Of a stretch of 64,000 nucleotides of DNA, positions 23,157 to 35,097 are shown in pieces (the stretch's first letter is position 1; each line of letters begins with the position of its first letter). The stretch covers positions 62,001 through 126,000 of the forward strand of contig NW_021635281.1 of the NCBI RefSeq assembly GCF_004799145.2, given 5' to 3'. Below the pieces are notes generated by a model. The model ran no database searches and was not told the DNA's origin. It saw only the letters and a list, made by a program, of their open reading frames with translations. Both the position numbers and the translations under genes were made by a program. The stretch is from Neltuma alba. Taxonomy: Eukaryota > Streptophyta > Magnoliopsida > Fabales > Fabaceae.

Positions 23157-24226
23157 CTATGTGGTCTCTGCAGAGGAAAAGGACGCACTACTTGCAAGCA
23201 AATGGTGTGACATCAGCCGTAGTGGCTCCAAATACCATTGTGATTGGCATGGCATAACATGCAATCTTTTTGGAAATATACTTTCAATTGACCGACCAAG
23301 AATCCATTCATAGCAACCTCGACTAACATATCTCAACTTCATTGCATTAGAAAACTAGAATATTTGAATCTTGGTAGAATAGGGATAACAGGTACCATTC
23401 TAATTCAAGTTGGAACACTTCACTTAATAGTCCAAAATTAATATTTACACTTGCCTTGCAATAATCTTATTTACCTTCCAACCATGCTCAATTTGAATAG
23501 AAACAATCTAGTTAGAGCCATTCCCTGTACATTGGGTTTCATGAAAAATATAAAAAACTTATGTGTGCTCAAATTTATTCATTGCATTACAAAAACTATA
23601 GTATATTTCAATTTTTAGGGAATGGGGTTTAGAGGTATCATTCCAACTCAGATTGGAGCTCTTCAAAATATCATTCATTTAGACTTGTTTTATAATAACC
23701 TTACAGGTGTGTTACCTTCCACTCTTACTACCTTAATTTTTATTTGATTAGAAATAACTTGCAACTCAAATGACTAGTTTTGAAAGGTATTATTCCAACT
23801 TAGATAGGAGCTCTTCAGAATCTCCATCAATTGAACTTGTCTTACAACAACCTTAGCTTATTGGTGTGTTGCCTTCCACTCCTACCACCTTAAATTTTTA
23901 TTTGATCAGAAATAACATAGAACATGTAATTTGCAACTCAAATGATTGTCCTTGAGAGGTATCATTCCAACTCATATAAGAGCTCTTTAGAATCTCAATC
24001 AATCGGACTTATCTTATAATAGCCTTACATTACAGGTGCAGTTATTCTCCTATAACCTCAGGTTTTGTGACAAATCTCAACAACTTTCATTTGTACCCAA
24101 ATTTACTTATTACAGGTGTTATCCCTTCTTCAATTTTCAATTTGATGAATTTAATAGAAGTTGATGTTTCTCAAAATAAATTAAGTGGTAGCATGCCGAA
24201 AGAGTTTGGGCATGTCAATTAATTTA
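23157..24226 (+). pseudogene. Second LRR-RLK remnant: N-cap and several decayed LRR units
   Basis: The N-cap reads ALLASKWCDISRSGS and then HCDWHGITCN, followed by a stop before the LRRs. LRR units: ~23392-23463 (decayed), 23635-23706 (72 nt, open), 23787-23873 (87 nt, in-frame TAG), 23959-24036 (78 nt) and a last one from 24116 equivalent to gene A's exon at 9205 (VDVSQNKLSGSMP). Homology stops abruptly near 24226, before the transmembrane and kinase parts. After the unit at 23635 the DNA still reads GVLPSTLTTL, an LRR stretch, where the array has intron. Confidence 0.7.
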
Positions 24227-24582
24227 AAAAGTCTCATACTCAAATGAGTGCACAAGCTCTATCGTGCAAGAGGAAAGCCCTCTGTCCAGTTATTATTAGT
24301 TCAAGAAGCATCCCACCATAGCCAAAATCATCAGTCTTCTCCGAAGATTTTCCCGTGAAGAGTCAAATTCAGGCTCAAATGGACCTATAAAAGGGAAGGA
24401 CAGATTATGTTATGAATAGTAGATATTAAAATGGAGATAACGGAGGGTGGTGATTTTATAAAAGCAAGGAGAAAAAATTTAGACATTTTCTAATTGTCAT
24501 CCATTTTATGCGAATTTACTATGCATCTTTGAAAGTCCACGTATTCCAGCTCCAATTGTATGGTACCAATAGACTATTTTTG
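24227..24582 (+). other. Flank of truncated LRR pseudogene; no gene seen
   Basis: The region 24270-24320 matches 17230-17280 (GAAAGCCCTCTGTCCA). The remainder is AT-rich with no recognisable feature. Confidence 0.4.
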
Positions 24583-24584
24583 TA

Positions 24585-24876
24585 CTAGTATATATCCAGT
24601 AGTTGATATAAAAGCTAGTTTGACATTTAATTTTGTTTTAAATACAAAATCCTAATCCATGTTGTCTCTTATATGTATTTATTTTTCCCAATGTAGTCCT
24701 TGTAATAGTTTCATATGTTAAAAGTTTCATCAAATGATAGTTATAGTTAATACCTATGATTAGCAAGGATATTTTAGAAAAAGATAACAGCCATTTATTA
24801 CAAACAACTAATTTAAATAATTTTCTTATTTCACTCAAATTAGTTAACTAGCTCTCATATTAAAGGTAGGTGGTAG
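24585..24876. mobile_element. Stowaway-like MITE
   Basis: TA at 24583-24584 and 24877-24878. Left end CTAGTATATATCCAGTAG, right end the diverged inverse (TAAAGGTAGGTGGTAG). It abuts a second MITE, sharing the TA. Confidence 0.5.
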
Positions 24877-24878
24877 TA

Positions 24879-25155
24879 CCTCCCCTCCTTAATTTAAAAG
24901 TCAAATAACTAATTTACATATATTAAAAAAATTAGTTAAGTTAGTTGTTTATAATAAATAAATGTTGTCTTTCCTATATTATTCTTGTTAATCGCATGTA
25001 TGGGATCTGCCTTTTAATGAAACCTTTTAGCATGTGCAATATAATTACCACTACTTTAGGGGGAAAAAAAATAAATACGAGAGATAAAATAGATTGATAT
25101 TTTATATTTTGGATCAAAGTAAACATCTAACTGGTCTTGTACTATTCAATTGGGG
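24879..25155. mobile_element. Stowaway-like MITE adjoining the previous one
   Basis: Left end CTCCCCTCCTTAATTTAAAA preceded by TAC; right end near CAATTGGGG followed by TA at 25156-25157. The internal sequence (AATTAGTTAAGTTAGTTG) is shared with the MITEs at 18234 and 35098. Confidence 0.5.
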
Positions 25156-25358
25156 TATCTCACATCTTATACTTTAGTCAATTATCTCAATTTAAACATT
25201 CTCGAAGAACTTTGACCTTAACGATATATGGAGTTTTAATTTTCAATCCTATCTTAATTTTTAAACAGCAGGGATAAGTATATTTCTCTAATTTAATTTG
25301 TCATGTGTCTTGAAAGATTGAAGACTCTAATATTGACCATGCATATTATCCAATGATA

Positions 25359-25628
25359 CTCCTCTAGTCCTTAATATAGGACCTAATTGTTAAATTAATT
25401 TTGGTCCTAAATATAAAACTTATTTATCATATTTATCAATTTTTCTTAAATTACCCCTATGATACTTCTTCAGCCATAATCAAGTAAGGAAGGAAGGGAG
25501 GATATTAAGAAAAATAATTATGGTGTTTTAGGAAAAATATGTCATATTTCTTATAATTAACTAACTTTCTTTACTTCATTAATTTAATCAAATTAGTTAA
25601 ATAGGTCTTATATTAAGGATCAAAAGAG
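25359..25628. mobile_element. Stowaway-like MITE
   Basis: TA at 25357-25358 and 25629-25630. Ends CTCCTCTAGTCCTTAATATA and TATTAAGGATCAAAAGAG are imperfect inverted repeats. Closely related to the copy at 54073. Confidence 0.65.
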
Positions 25629-25889
25629 TATTTTACTACTCATTTCGGCCAACTTTTCCTTTCCCAAATAAATATAGTCATAAATTGATGAACTTTTGTA
25701 CTTGTTCCTGGATCTTGCTGCTCTTTCTTTATCTTTGTAATAACAAGCTTTGTACCAAAAAACTTCAACAAGCTTGACTGATATTAAAAGCGTTCCACAT
25801 ATGATTTCGAATATTGATTCAATTGTGCCGAACTCACAAGTTATGTTTATGTTCACTGCATTTGCTTTTGGACATCTTAGACGTTGATG

Positions 25890-26130
25890 ATATAACTTTT
25901 GAATTCTTTCTTATTTTTCAGAATAGAAAAAAAGGTTACTACATTTTATTAAAGCAAAAGTCTTCATAATAAAGTATTAAAAAGAGGTTGCAAAAGTTAT
26001 ATGCTTTTTGCTATCAAATTAAAAGAAGGCACTATATATCGTTTAACCACACAACAATGATAAAGAAAAAGTGTAAGCATGTTTATATGGTTGCTGTGGG
26101 ATAAGATCGTTCAACTTTCGTCTTTCCATA
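25890..26130 (+). other. LRR-RLK 5'-flank block, copy 2
   Basis: Resembles 26420-26740 and 18780-19110 (AGGTTGCAAAAGTTATATG, AACAATGATAAAGAAAAAG). It lies just upstream of copy 3, so the flank has itself been duplicated. Confidence 0.5.
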
Positions 26131-26142
26131 CCAATCTTTTAT

Positions 26143-26145
<3 letters not shown>

Positions 26146-26173
<28 letters not shown>
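26146..26173. repeat. AT dinucleotide microsatellite
   Basis: An uninterrupted run of AT repeats, about 14 units. Confidence 0.9.
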
Positions 26174-26177
<4 letters not shown>

Positions 26178-26419
26178 GACTCTCTGCCTCTGTCGCATTT
26201 GATTATCACTTGCATCCAGTAAATTTGTGTAAATATGATTGTTTGGAAAAATAATTATGAATTTGTGAGACAGAATGAATAATGATATTACATCATATCT
26301 AGGATTAAAGCAAACCCTTCAATATAATTTTGTGTATATTTAGAACCAAAGAGAGAGCGTATGTGTGCTTCTTAGCACCAATGATTTTCACTCACCAAAG
26401 AATAATCCACTATGGAACT

Positions 26420-26740
26420 GTTTTGAAGTTTTTCTTACCTTGAATGAGATATCAGAAGTTACTAAATTTTAAAAGTGGAAAAAAGCTTCTATAAATGTTA
26501 AAAAAGAAGTTGCAAAGGCATATGATCTTTAATATGAAATTAAAAGAACCAACACATAAGCACCCCTCTCTCAATCACCCACAATAATGCTAAAAAAAAA
26601 AGCATAAACACGTTTTTTGGTTGTCCTGGGACACGCTCTGCTTTCAACTTTCTTCCCATTTACATATAAAGACTCAAATTAAAGGATAAGATTTTTAAGC
26701 ATAAGTCCTCTTCTTAAAGGATAGCGTGCCAGTTTTTCTC
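26420..26740 (+). other. LRR-RLK 5'-flank block, copy 3
   Basis: Third copy of the conserved flank, about 350 bp upstream of the start at 27075. Shared strings with copy 1 include ATATGAAATTAAAAG, CTTTCTTCCCATT and GGATAAGATTTTTAAG. Confidence 0.55.
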
Positions 26741-27007
26741 TCTCTTTTTTTTTTCTTTCCCGGGAGGAAGGAGATTATGGAAAATAATCTGAAAGTAAAT
26801 GAGGACTTAAGTGACTTACATTTAGGACTAAAACTTCTCCTTGTAAGTGACTTACATTTGGTACTACAGCCGTACATGTAAGTAAATTGGTCTTATAGTT
26901 CCAATAAGGCGTTACAACTCGTTTTCTGTGTCTTCATTATTCTGTCATTGGACAACATTGACACGGAAACAATACTTCTAGAGCCATGATAGTTAAGCTT
27001 TTGTCTG

Positions 27008-27014
27008 TATAAAG
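27008..27014 (+). promoter_or_regulatory. TATA box of LRR-RLK gene fragment
   Basis: TATAAAG, 61 nt before the ATG at 27075, in a context shared with the pseudogene start at 21905. Confidence 0.5.
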
Positions 27015-27074
27015 GTACCCTGTGGCTGCATTCATCGTGTGATCATCACTCTGTGCAAACAAAATTAAAGAAAG

Positions 27075-27730
27075 ATGGGTGTCAATTTTTTATTATCATG
27101 CTTTGCTATAGCTTCCTTCGTGCAGATTAATGGTGCAGCTAAGGCCAATATGATAGAAGAGGAAAAACTTACTCTGCCTCACACCAAATGGTGGGATTTT
27201 AGCCATAGTGCCTATAACTCCTCAGACCCTTGTCACTGGGAAGAGATATATTGCGATCAATTTGGAAACGTTATTGGAATTGATCGACCAATGATTACTC
27301 CAAAATACCCTCAGCTAGCAGATCTCAACGTCACTACATTTCCCAACCGAGAAGTTTTGACACTTACTGCAATGGGTTTGATAAGTACCATTCCAATTGA
27401 GATAGGAGTTCTTCATAATCTTACCCATCTAAACTTGTCTCATAACAATCTTATTAGCAAGTTAATTGACATTGTTCACTCCTACCAAACTCACCTATTA
27501 GCAATCTACTAATGAACACTGTTTTTGACAGATGCAATTCCATTCCAAATAGGAGAATTCAAGGTCTCTTTTTTTTTTTGGGACTTGTCTTGCAATAATC
27601 TTACATGTCCGTTATCTTCCACTCTTACCCCATTGGATTTTTATTTTGATCAGAAGTAACCTATAACACATTTACAACTCAATGGGATGTGTTTGGATAG
27701 GTACTATTCCAGCTCGGCTAGAAGATATTC
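27075..27730 (+). pseudogene. LRR-RLK 5' end: signal peptide, LRR N-cap, first LRR; truncated
   Basis: An open frame from 27075 to 27512 (145 residues) starts with a secretory signal (VNFLLSCFAIASFVQ), followed by an N-cap with paired cysteines (SSDPCHWEEIYCDQFGN) and one LRR (TIPIEIGVLHNLTHLNLSHN). Read without splicing it then ends in intron-like sequence. A decayed LRR unit starts at 27533 (after GACAG) and another at 27701 (after GGATAG). The latter stops after about 30 nt at 27730, where a copy of an unrelated repeat begins. No kinase follows, so this is a truncated gene, though the promoter and start look intact. Confidence 0.7.
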
Positions 27731-28172
27731 CATGGGTTCTAGAGCATCAACAAATGAACGGTTTTCACTCCAAATAAAATCGGAGAATCGAGAGAGAGAG
27801 TGGGAGTGGAGTGATGAAAAATGCAGATATATATATGTATATAGTAATCACCTAACACAAAAGAGAGAGAACCTTGAGAAACACCGTAACTGCACAACCC
27901 CCCTCCCAACATTTATAGAATCCAAATCCAAAATCATAAAGGATAGAAGAAGGCATGTCAAGATAAGCACCAAGAAAACAAAAGAACAACAATAAATGAA
28001 GATAAAACTGCCAAAACAGATGCATGAACCAAGAATGAAAGCCATTAGAAAAAGATACTAACATCAACAACCAATAGCCAATTAGATGCAAAAGAAACCA
28101 CCACCTAAGACCACCATGTGGACCAATCACAAAACCGCTATGAATAAGACAAACCTTTGAAGAGCTTGGAAA
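27731..28172 (+). repeat. Dispersed repeat family, copy 1 (breaks an LRR exon)
   Basis: Begins CATGGGTTCTAGAGCATCAA inside the LRR unit at 27701. Its sequence is repeated in the same order at 28173-28600 and in part at 31262-31548. Open frames on both strands are not recognisable as proteins and I do not call them genes. The element type is unknown. Confidence 0.6.
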
Positions 28173-28600
28173 CTCATGGGTTCTAGAGCATCAAGAAATG
28201 AACAGTCTCCCCCTTAGACAAAATCGGAGAATTGAGAGAGATTGGAACCAGAGTGATAAAAAACACAAACATATATATGGTAATCACCCAACACGAAAGA
28301 GAGAAAACCTTAAGAAACACCATAACCACACAAACCCCCCCCCCCCCCCATTTATAGAATCCAAATCCGAAATCATAAAGAATGGAAGAAGGCGTCTCAA
28401 GATAAGCACCAATGAAACCCCACTCTCCCAAAACATAGAAAGATGAAAAGGACAAAAAATAAATGAAGATAAAGCTGCCAAAGCCGAAAGTCACTAGAAA
28501 AAGATGCTGACGTCAATAACCAATAGCCAATTAGATGCAAAAGAAACCACCACCTAAGACCACCACGTGGACCAATCACAAAACCACTACAAAGTTTATA
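28173..28600 (+). repeat. Dispersed repeat family, copy 2 (tandem to copy 1)
   Basis: Shares CATGGGTTCTAGAGCATCAA at its start and CCACCTAAGACCACCA near its end with copy 1, at a period of about 440 bp. It contains a run of 14 or so C near 28335. Confidence 0.6.
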
Positions 28601-28608
28601 AGTTATAT

Positions 28609-28640
28609 AGATAGATAGATAGATAGATATAGATAGGTAG
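28609..28640. repeat. GATA tetranucleotide microsatellite
   Basis: Repeated GATA, slightly interrupted, just after the dispersed repeat. Confidence 0.8.
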
Positions 28641-31260
28641 ATAGTTCAGAAATTGGCTAATTATGGTTACGTGCTCCGCTCTTCTTTGAGATTCATTTAA
28701 AAAATTATTAAATTATAATTTCGATGCATTTTCATGCTGAGACATGGTAAGCACTCACCTTCAAGTTAGACAATAACATTAGTGGTTTTTTTTTGTTTCT
28801 TCCCTTATTAATGATATTAGGAGTCATTATTGATTGCTTATGCATGGATCCATATATTTTTCTAGGAAACTATTCGTAATTTGTGCTTTTTCTGAAATTG
28901 AAATTAAATGCATACTGAAATATTATTAATACTAATGCAAAAAAGTAAGAACTGATATTGGTGCTCTTATAATTCTAAATAATCCATATCTTTTCTTGGT
29001 GTAAATGAGGCCATTGAAAGTAGCTTAAAAGAGTATTTGAACCAATGAATATCGAGTGTCGACTCAGAAAATAAAAGAAAGATAAATAAGGATAGGTGTA
29101 TGTGATAGGAGTACTACAAATCCTTTATTGCTTTATATATTTAATATATAAATGACTAACTATTTTCAGGTTTGTTTATAAAAACAATAAACTGAGAAAA
29201 GTTTTTACATCTTTCCAATTATATTCCACCACACGAACATAAAAAAATGATGACTTTAAAATTAAAATATGTTATTCCACAAAGCAAATTCAAGGTCTCG
29301 TGGCTTCCGAAGGTGACTTTTAATTGCGACATTTCTGACTAACAAAATTTATTAAAAACTCCAGATGTAACAAAATCCGTAAAAACAAAAAAAACAAAAA
29401 AAAAAGAAACTGAATCTGTTTTAAAATAATTGGAAGGATAAAAATTTTTTCACAAGAATGACTACACATATATTTAAGTTAAAATAATCATTAAATTGTA
29501 ATTTTACATTCTAACAATCTCTATGTAAATCTCAACAATCTCTTCATTTAAAATTATAAATTCAAATTAAGAAGGCTATTTAAAGTCTCTTTACATTGAA
29601 ATCTCAACAATCTCTTTACTTTAAGTTAAATGAAGAGGAAATTCAATGCAAATAATCTCAAGAATCTTAAGCTTTTTTTATGTGCATTTATTTTATATCG
29701 AAAATCTATGAATATAAATTTACCCCCAAAGGTCTAATTAAATGCTAGCAACATTTGTTTTTCGCCAGCAAATGCTAACAACATTCTGACTAATAAAGTT
29801 TACTAAAAATTGCAGTTATAACAAAATGTGTAAAAAAATGCTTAAATTAAAATAGTCACTAAATTGTGATATTTACATTTCAACAATATCCATGTAAATC
29901 TCAACCATCTCTTCACTTTATTCACAAAAGCTCAATTTTCATTTAACGCTCACATCTCCCAAAATGACACTAGAATACTTTGGGAATTTCAAGGGAAGAA
30001 TATTATCTGCAGACTAAACTAAAAGGTTATTCGCACAATATGTGTGTGTGTAGTTAGATTTAATCCCAACTGTTTGAAGTGGATATTTGATTATATGATT
30101 TTTGGCTTTACAAGCATCCAGTATTTTAATATATTTTTACCTGGAATATGTTATTTAATATTTTATGTTATAAATTAGTATGGTGTAAAATCCCTAGCCA
30201 AAAAAAAAAATGATGATGTGAATTTGATAGACAGCTATTCGGATATATTTTTGCTGTGTATGGCTTGCTAAGAAGTATTTTATGATTTTATTTATTTATT
30301 TTTCTCTTTGCTTGATTATTTCCTTCTGTTATGGTTTTCTTTTGAAAATCATAAGGAGGTTAGGGAAAATTTGAAAAATGATTTCTCTTAACAAAATTTT
30401 TTTTGGAGAAACAAATTGTATTTACTACATTTTGTATTTAAAATATTCTTGAATAGCTCTAGAAATCAAAGATTTTTGTTTTTTTGATGAAGGTCTAGAA
30501 ATCAAAGAATGAACCTCTTCGAATTGTAGTAATTTTTAATTAAGCTAAAAACAAAATAAATAAATCAGTGACACTGGTGAGATCCACGAAAGTTTGGCCC
30601 TCTTTTCTGATAATCTCGACTTTAGATGGATTTGTAAGAGTAAGAATTTCTTACAAATTAGATTAAATGGATTTATTTACTTTAATCTTTATGGTAACAG
30701 AGCTAAAACAAAGCAAAACGTTAAATGTTATCCCGCTTTTTTTATATATATATAAAACTTCATAGAATGGAATGCATGACATTTTTCATATAAAACTTTA
30801 TAGAATACAATGAACAGCTTTTTTTATTAAAACTTCACAAAATGGAATGAAAAAAATGGAGAAAAACATTTGCCTCAAGCATCAATCCAATGGAAACATA
30901 CATAAGTAGATTATGTTCTCTAGAATGCTCCATGTATAAGCTCGGGTGTTTGGCCCATTGGTCCAAGGATCATTCTTTGCGTCTCCTTCCCTTGCGTACC
31001 TTGTTATCATTTTCCTCACCCTCTGTCATCATTTTTCTAGTGGTTCGTACTCTATTTCAGGCACTGTCACTCGCCTTTCTTCCACGAAATTTTTTTTGCA
31101 CCCAGAGTCAGACTAAATGCCTCGGCATGTGCAAGTGAGAGCTTTGTCATGAAAGTGGCTTCGTTCTCCCGAAAAGCATGGCAGTGGTCCAGTAATGTTC
31201 TTTGAAGGCATGATGATGCAGTGCTCCCAATACATGGCAAGAAGAACACACAAACGAACA
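28641..31260. other. AT-rich interval; no gene recognised
   Basis: No recognisable coding region. Two stretches, 29430-29540 and 29840-29930, share CAACAATCTC/CTCAACCATCTC and TAAATTGT motifs and may be a diverged local duplication. The open frame at 30890-31138 is not recognisable. Confidence 0.3.
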
Positions 31261-31261
31261 C

Positions 31262-31548
31262 CTAAAACCAAAAGAGAAAAAAAGAAACGGGGACAAAAGA
31301 CGGCACCACAGCACAAAAGCGCCCAATAACTCCATATTTATAGGATGACCAACTCAAAAAGATTCCCACTCTCCCAAAATATGGGGAAACAGAAGGAGCG
31401 ACAATAAATGAAGATAAAACTACCAATGCAGATACGTGCACCAAGACTGAAATGATATGGACAAAGCACTGGAAAAAAGATGCTGACATCAACAACCAAT
31501 AACCAATGAAATGCAAAAGAAACTGCCACCTAAGACTGCCAATAACTA
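31262..31548 (+). repeat. Dispersed repeat family, partial copy 3
   Basis: Matches the second half of the copies at 27731 and 28173: CACTCTCCCAAAA, AATAAATGAAGATAAA, AAAAGATGCTGAC, CAACCAATA, GCAAAAGAAAC and CCACCTAAGAC occur in the same order. Confidence 0.6.
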
Positions 31549-31574
31549 TATTTTTTGTGATTTTTTTAAGTTTA

Positions 31575-32270
31575 GTAACATGATTAACAAATTTTTTAAT
31601 GCTATTAACAAGTTCGTTATAGCAGGTAGCAACAAGTTTTTTTGAAAATTCAAAAAGTAACATTTTCATAACTTAAGTAACGTAATTCACAAGTCATATA
31701 ACGATATTAACAACTCTCATAATGCCATTAACCATGTGATCTAAGAGTTTTTTATACTTTGAGAAATTAGTCATGGCATCATAAATAGGAAATTATTCAA
31801 ATCCTGTTGTGTGATTAACAAGTTTTTAATGTTATTAGCAAGTTTGATATTGCCATTAACAACAAGTTTTCTAGAAAATTCAAAAAGTAGTATTGTTATA
31901 ACTACAATAACGTAGTTAACAAGTCATGTAACGGTATTAACAACTCTCATAACAAGTCATGTAATGATATTAATAACTTTCATAGCCATAATAATTGTAT
32001 AATAAATGAGAAAATTTTATTACACAGTTTTCATAGGGAGCTGATATTAAAAACACCAACCATAATAAGAAAATTCTGTTAATGGCATTATATGAGAGTT
32101 GCTAACATTGTTACATGACTTGTTAACTGTATTATTAGAGTTATAAAAAATGCCATTTTTTGGATTTCATGAAAATCTATAGTTAACGGCCATATCAAAC
32201 TTGTCGATAGCATTAAAGAACTTATTATTCACCTTGCTAGACTTGAAAATTTTTTTAAAAAATAGTTGCC
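31575..32270. mobile_element. Inverted-repeat (fold-back) element, unclassified
   Basis: Left arm 31582-31735 with a direct second copy at about 31812-31975 (both with ATTAACAACTCTCATAA and GAAAATTCAAAAAGTA). An inverted copy lies at about 32075-32250 (TGGCATTATATGAGAGTTG, ACATGACTTGTTAAC). A GC-rich block follows at 32270-32350. The style resembles the fold-back element at 19328, but I could not find clear ends or a target-site duplication. Confidence 0.5.
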
Positions 32271-32692
32271 AGCCGCTGGAGATTTGGCTAGTGGTCATAG
32301 GCTGGCTTCTAGAGCTCGAGCCCAACTAAACTCTGGCGGCCACCGCCAACAGTAAAGATCTAGCAATTGGCCAATCAAGACATTTGATGGTTTTTTTAAG
32401 AAAAAATAATTTTAAAGGTAAATATGGTTATTGTAGCAAATTTAAAAATCCCAATTTGGTTAACTATACTTAAACTAAAATTTTGCTGACTTGGATAACC
32501 ATTTGGGAATTTTCAAATTCAAAATACTTTTTTGTCATTTTCAAGTTTTTAAGTAAGTAAGAAAAGACCATAATAGTGGTAGTTGTAGAATTTTGAATGT
32601 TTGCTTGAATTGTAAGAAGCAAATAACTTCATGACCTTGACACAGAGATTGCAGAATTGCAACACATTTGACACTTTTAAGGTGCATTTATA

Positions 32693-32784
32693 CATACTCT
32701 TTTGATTCTAAATTTAAAACTCATTTTATAATATAAATATTTATATTATAAAATATATTTTATATTTAGGACCAGAAGAGTATG
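32693..32784. mobile_element. Minimal palindromic Stowaway-like MITE (92 bp)
   Basis: TA at 32691-32692 and 32785-32786. Almost entirely an inverted repeat: CATACTCTTTTGATTCTAAA on the left, TTTAGGACCAGAAGAGTATG on the right, with an A/T palindrome in between. Confidence 0.65.
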
Positions 32785-32786
32785 TA

Positions 32787-35060
32787 ATTTTATTCATAAT
32801 TAACTTCTTAATATATAAAGCATACTTAGGCAAACAATCTTGATAATGATTGGAAAGGAGTCTCTCTACCTCCATTTTTCATCCACTCCTCATCTCAACT
32901 ATAGAATTGAGATTATGGGCATGAATGTTTATAAGCAATTCATCAAATTGTTTTCATCCTATATTAACAAGGAAAAATGACCCAAAAAATGCTAAAAATT
33001 ACTAAATGTCAAATAAGGAATGTTAGCAAAAATTTGTCATTTTCAGATTCAGTATTGTCAATACCAAAGTGTTGTTACTCAACCTAATTTGGGATTTAAC
33101 AATTTTCAACTTCTTTTTTTGTCATTTTTTAAAATTAATAATCTTGTCTTTCAGTGGATTTCTCCCTGGTGACTTTTTGTGCATCTTTATTCTGTCACGC
33201 CTTTTTTTCTTTTGGAATTTCAGAATCGATTTATGTCATTCTAATTCACTATTTTACTGATCAAAGCCCAGATGCAAAATAGTATCAACGGAGGTTTTAT
33301 GTGAAAACCAAAATCCCGATTAAAGAATAAGAAGATACAGGAAATCAGAAAAATGCAAAATAGGAGGACACAAAATTAATTAAAAAAGAAAAGAAAATAA
33401 TTATCCAAAAGTTTCGATGACAAGTAAACAATTATCATTCCTACCCAAAAATTTGTCATTACACCATGTTCTATTGTTATTGAGAATTTTTACCAATTTT
33501 TTTTTTTTTGCTATTATATGTTGGGTCTTTTAATTTTATATAAAGTTTCAATTAATCTCTTAATTTTAATTAGGGAGAATCCCATAAAAATATTTTGAAA
33601 TTACCAAATCCCAAATGAGAAATTCTTACAAAATTAGTGTTGTCAAAACCTATCAAAATGTTATTATTAAAATTAATTTAAGATTTATTAATTTCAAGTT
33701 TTTATTTGTGAGATTATACGTTTTTATTTTTCTTTTGGGTCAATTTACCTAAAAGTATACTTAGTTGCCCAAAGACACACACACGCACATATACAGTCTT
33801 TTTTTTTCAAAGACCTTATAGCAATTTTCCAAAAGTTAGGCTAACCTCATGATGAAGGTATTGGGCTTTTTATGGCCCACCGGAGACGAATCAGTATGTA
33901 ATAATGATAAGCTCAGACGTATAAAAAAATATGACATATTAACTAATCAAGAAACTTTTTAATAATTAAATTACTTACGTAGGACTGTACCATAATTTTC
34001 CCAAAATATAACGTGTGGAATGGGCACAATTGAATACAAAGTTAGTCCATTGATCTAGAGCTGGAGAAGCGGGCTAACGGTGCCGATATAGCCCAGCCTG
34101 CGGTGGTGTAGGCTGAAAGTAACTGCGCTCGCCAAGCCTGCCAGCTCCCTTATATTTTTTTTTATAAAAAAAATGCTAAATTATTTCCACACACTAGTAA
34201 ATGATCTATATATCCGTCTCCTTATCTCTGCAATATATAGCCATATATTTAAAAACTGATAGGTGTGAGCGAGTTTAAAAAAATAAAGTTCCAAACGTAA
34301 GCCTAATATGACACTATTTATTATTTTTTTATGCAATATTGATTAATTTTTAGATAAAAGCTCGTATCATTGCCTTCTAATAAGGCTTCATTTGCTTCCT
34401 TTATCCGCATATAAGTCTTAGGTAATGGATCTTGTAACCTCTTGATTCTTTCTCTTGTTATTTGGCGCTTTGATGTTAAATCCTCCACTTCAGATATTTC
34501 TATTAGAAATGGTAACAACGCCTAAAATAGGAACCTAGTGAATTGGGCGCCTAGAAAATTTTCGCTACTTTTTGAAACTATTTCTACAGCAGCACTATAA
34601 GATACATTTGAGTCATCTTTATTATAAAACTTGTTTTCTAGAAAGATAAAACAATTTTCTAAGCTTAATGATTATTTAGGAAAATGTTTCCAAGTGGAAG
34701 GGTAGAGTGTTAGATAAGAAGCAATTCAAGTTCAGTTTTAAAATAAATTCAAGCTACTCTTTATTATAGGAGTGTAAGGAGCGGGTAATTTTGATAATTG
34801 CTTTTACTTTAAAACCACATGCTATATCCTTTAGTTATAACATGTAATAAATTAAATATCACTTGGATATATAATGAATGAATTATTGTAAACAACATCT
34901 GCCCGGTTCTATGGGTTTACCGAAATCAGTCACCTTACAGTCATTTTCCTCACAAGACAATAATCTTCGGCATTTGTCTGTGATTGTAACATCTTGAAAG
35001 AGCCAATAGTGACTGTGAAAAAAGATAATTAATCCAACATTCCTCACATGCCATCTGCTT
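32787..35060. other. AT-rich interval; no gene recognised
   Basis: No supported gene. A GC-richer stretch at 34060-34150 (GCGGGCTAACGG, GCCCAGCCTGCGG) resembles sub-terminal parts of hAT-like elements. The minus-strand open frames 34321-34518 and 34883-35095 are not recognisable. Confidence 0.3.
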
Positions 35061-35097
35061 CCTTGGTCATTAAGCAGATTCACTCGGCTCCACAATA

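Noticed and set aside
27848..28579. Several overlapping open frames on both strands in the dispersed repeat
   Set aside because: Mutually overlapping, low-complexity, and not conserved in frame between the copies.
34883..35095. 70-codon minus-strand frame with several Cys, considered as a receptor fragment
   Set aside because: No recognisable domain or splice context, and it partly overlaps repeat flank.
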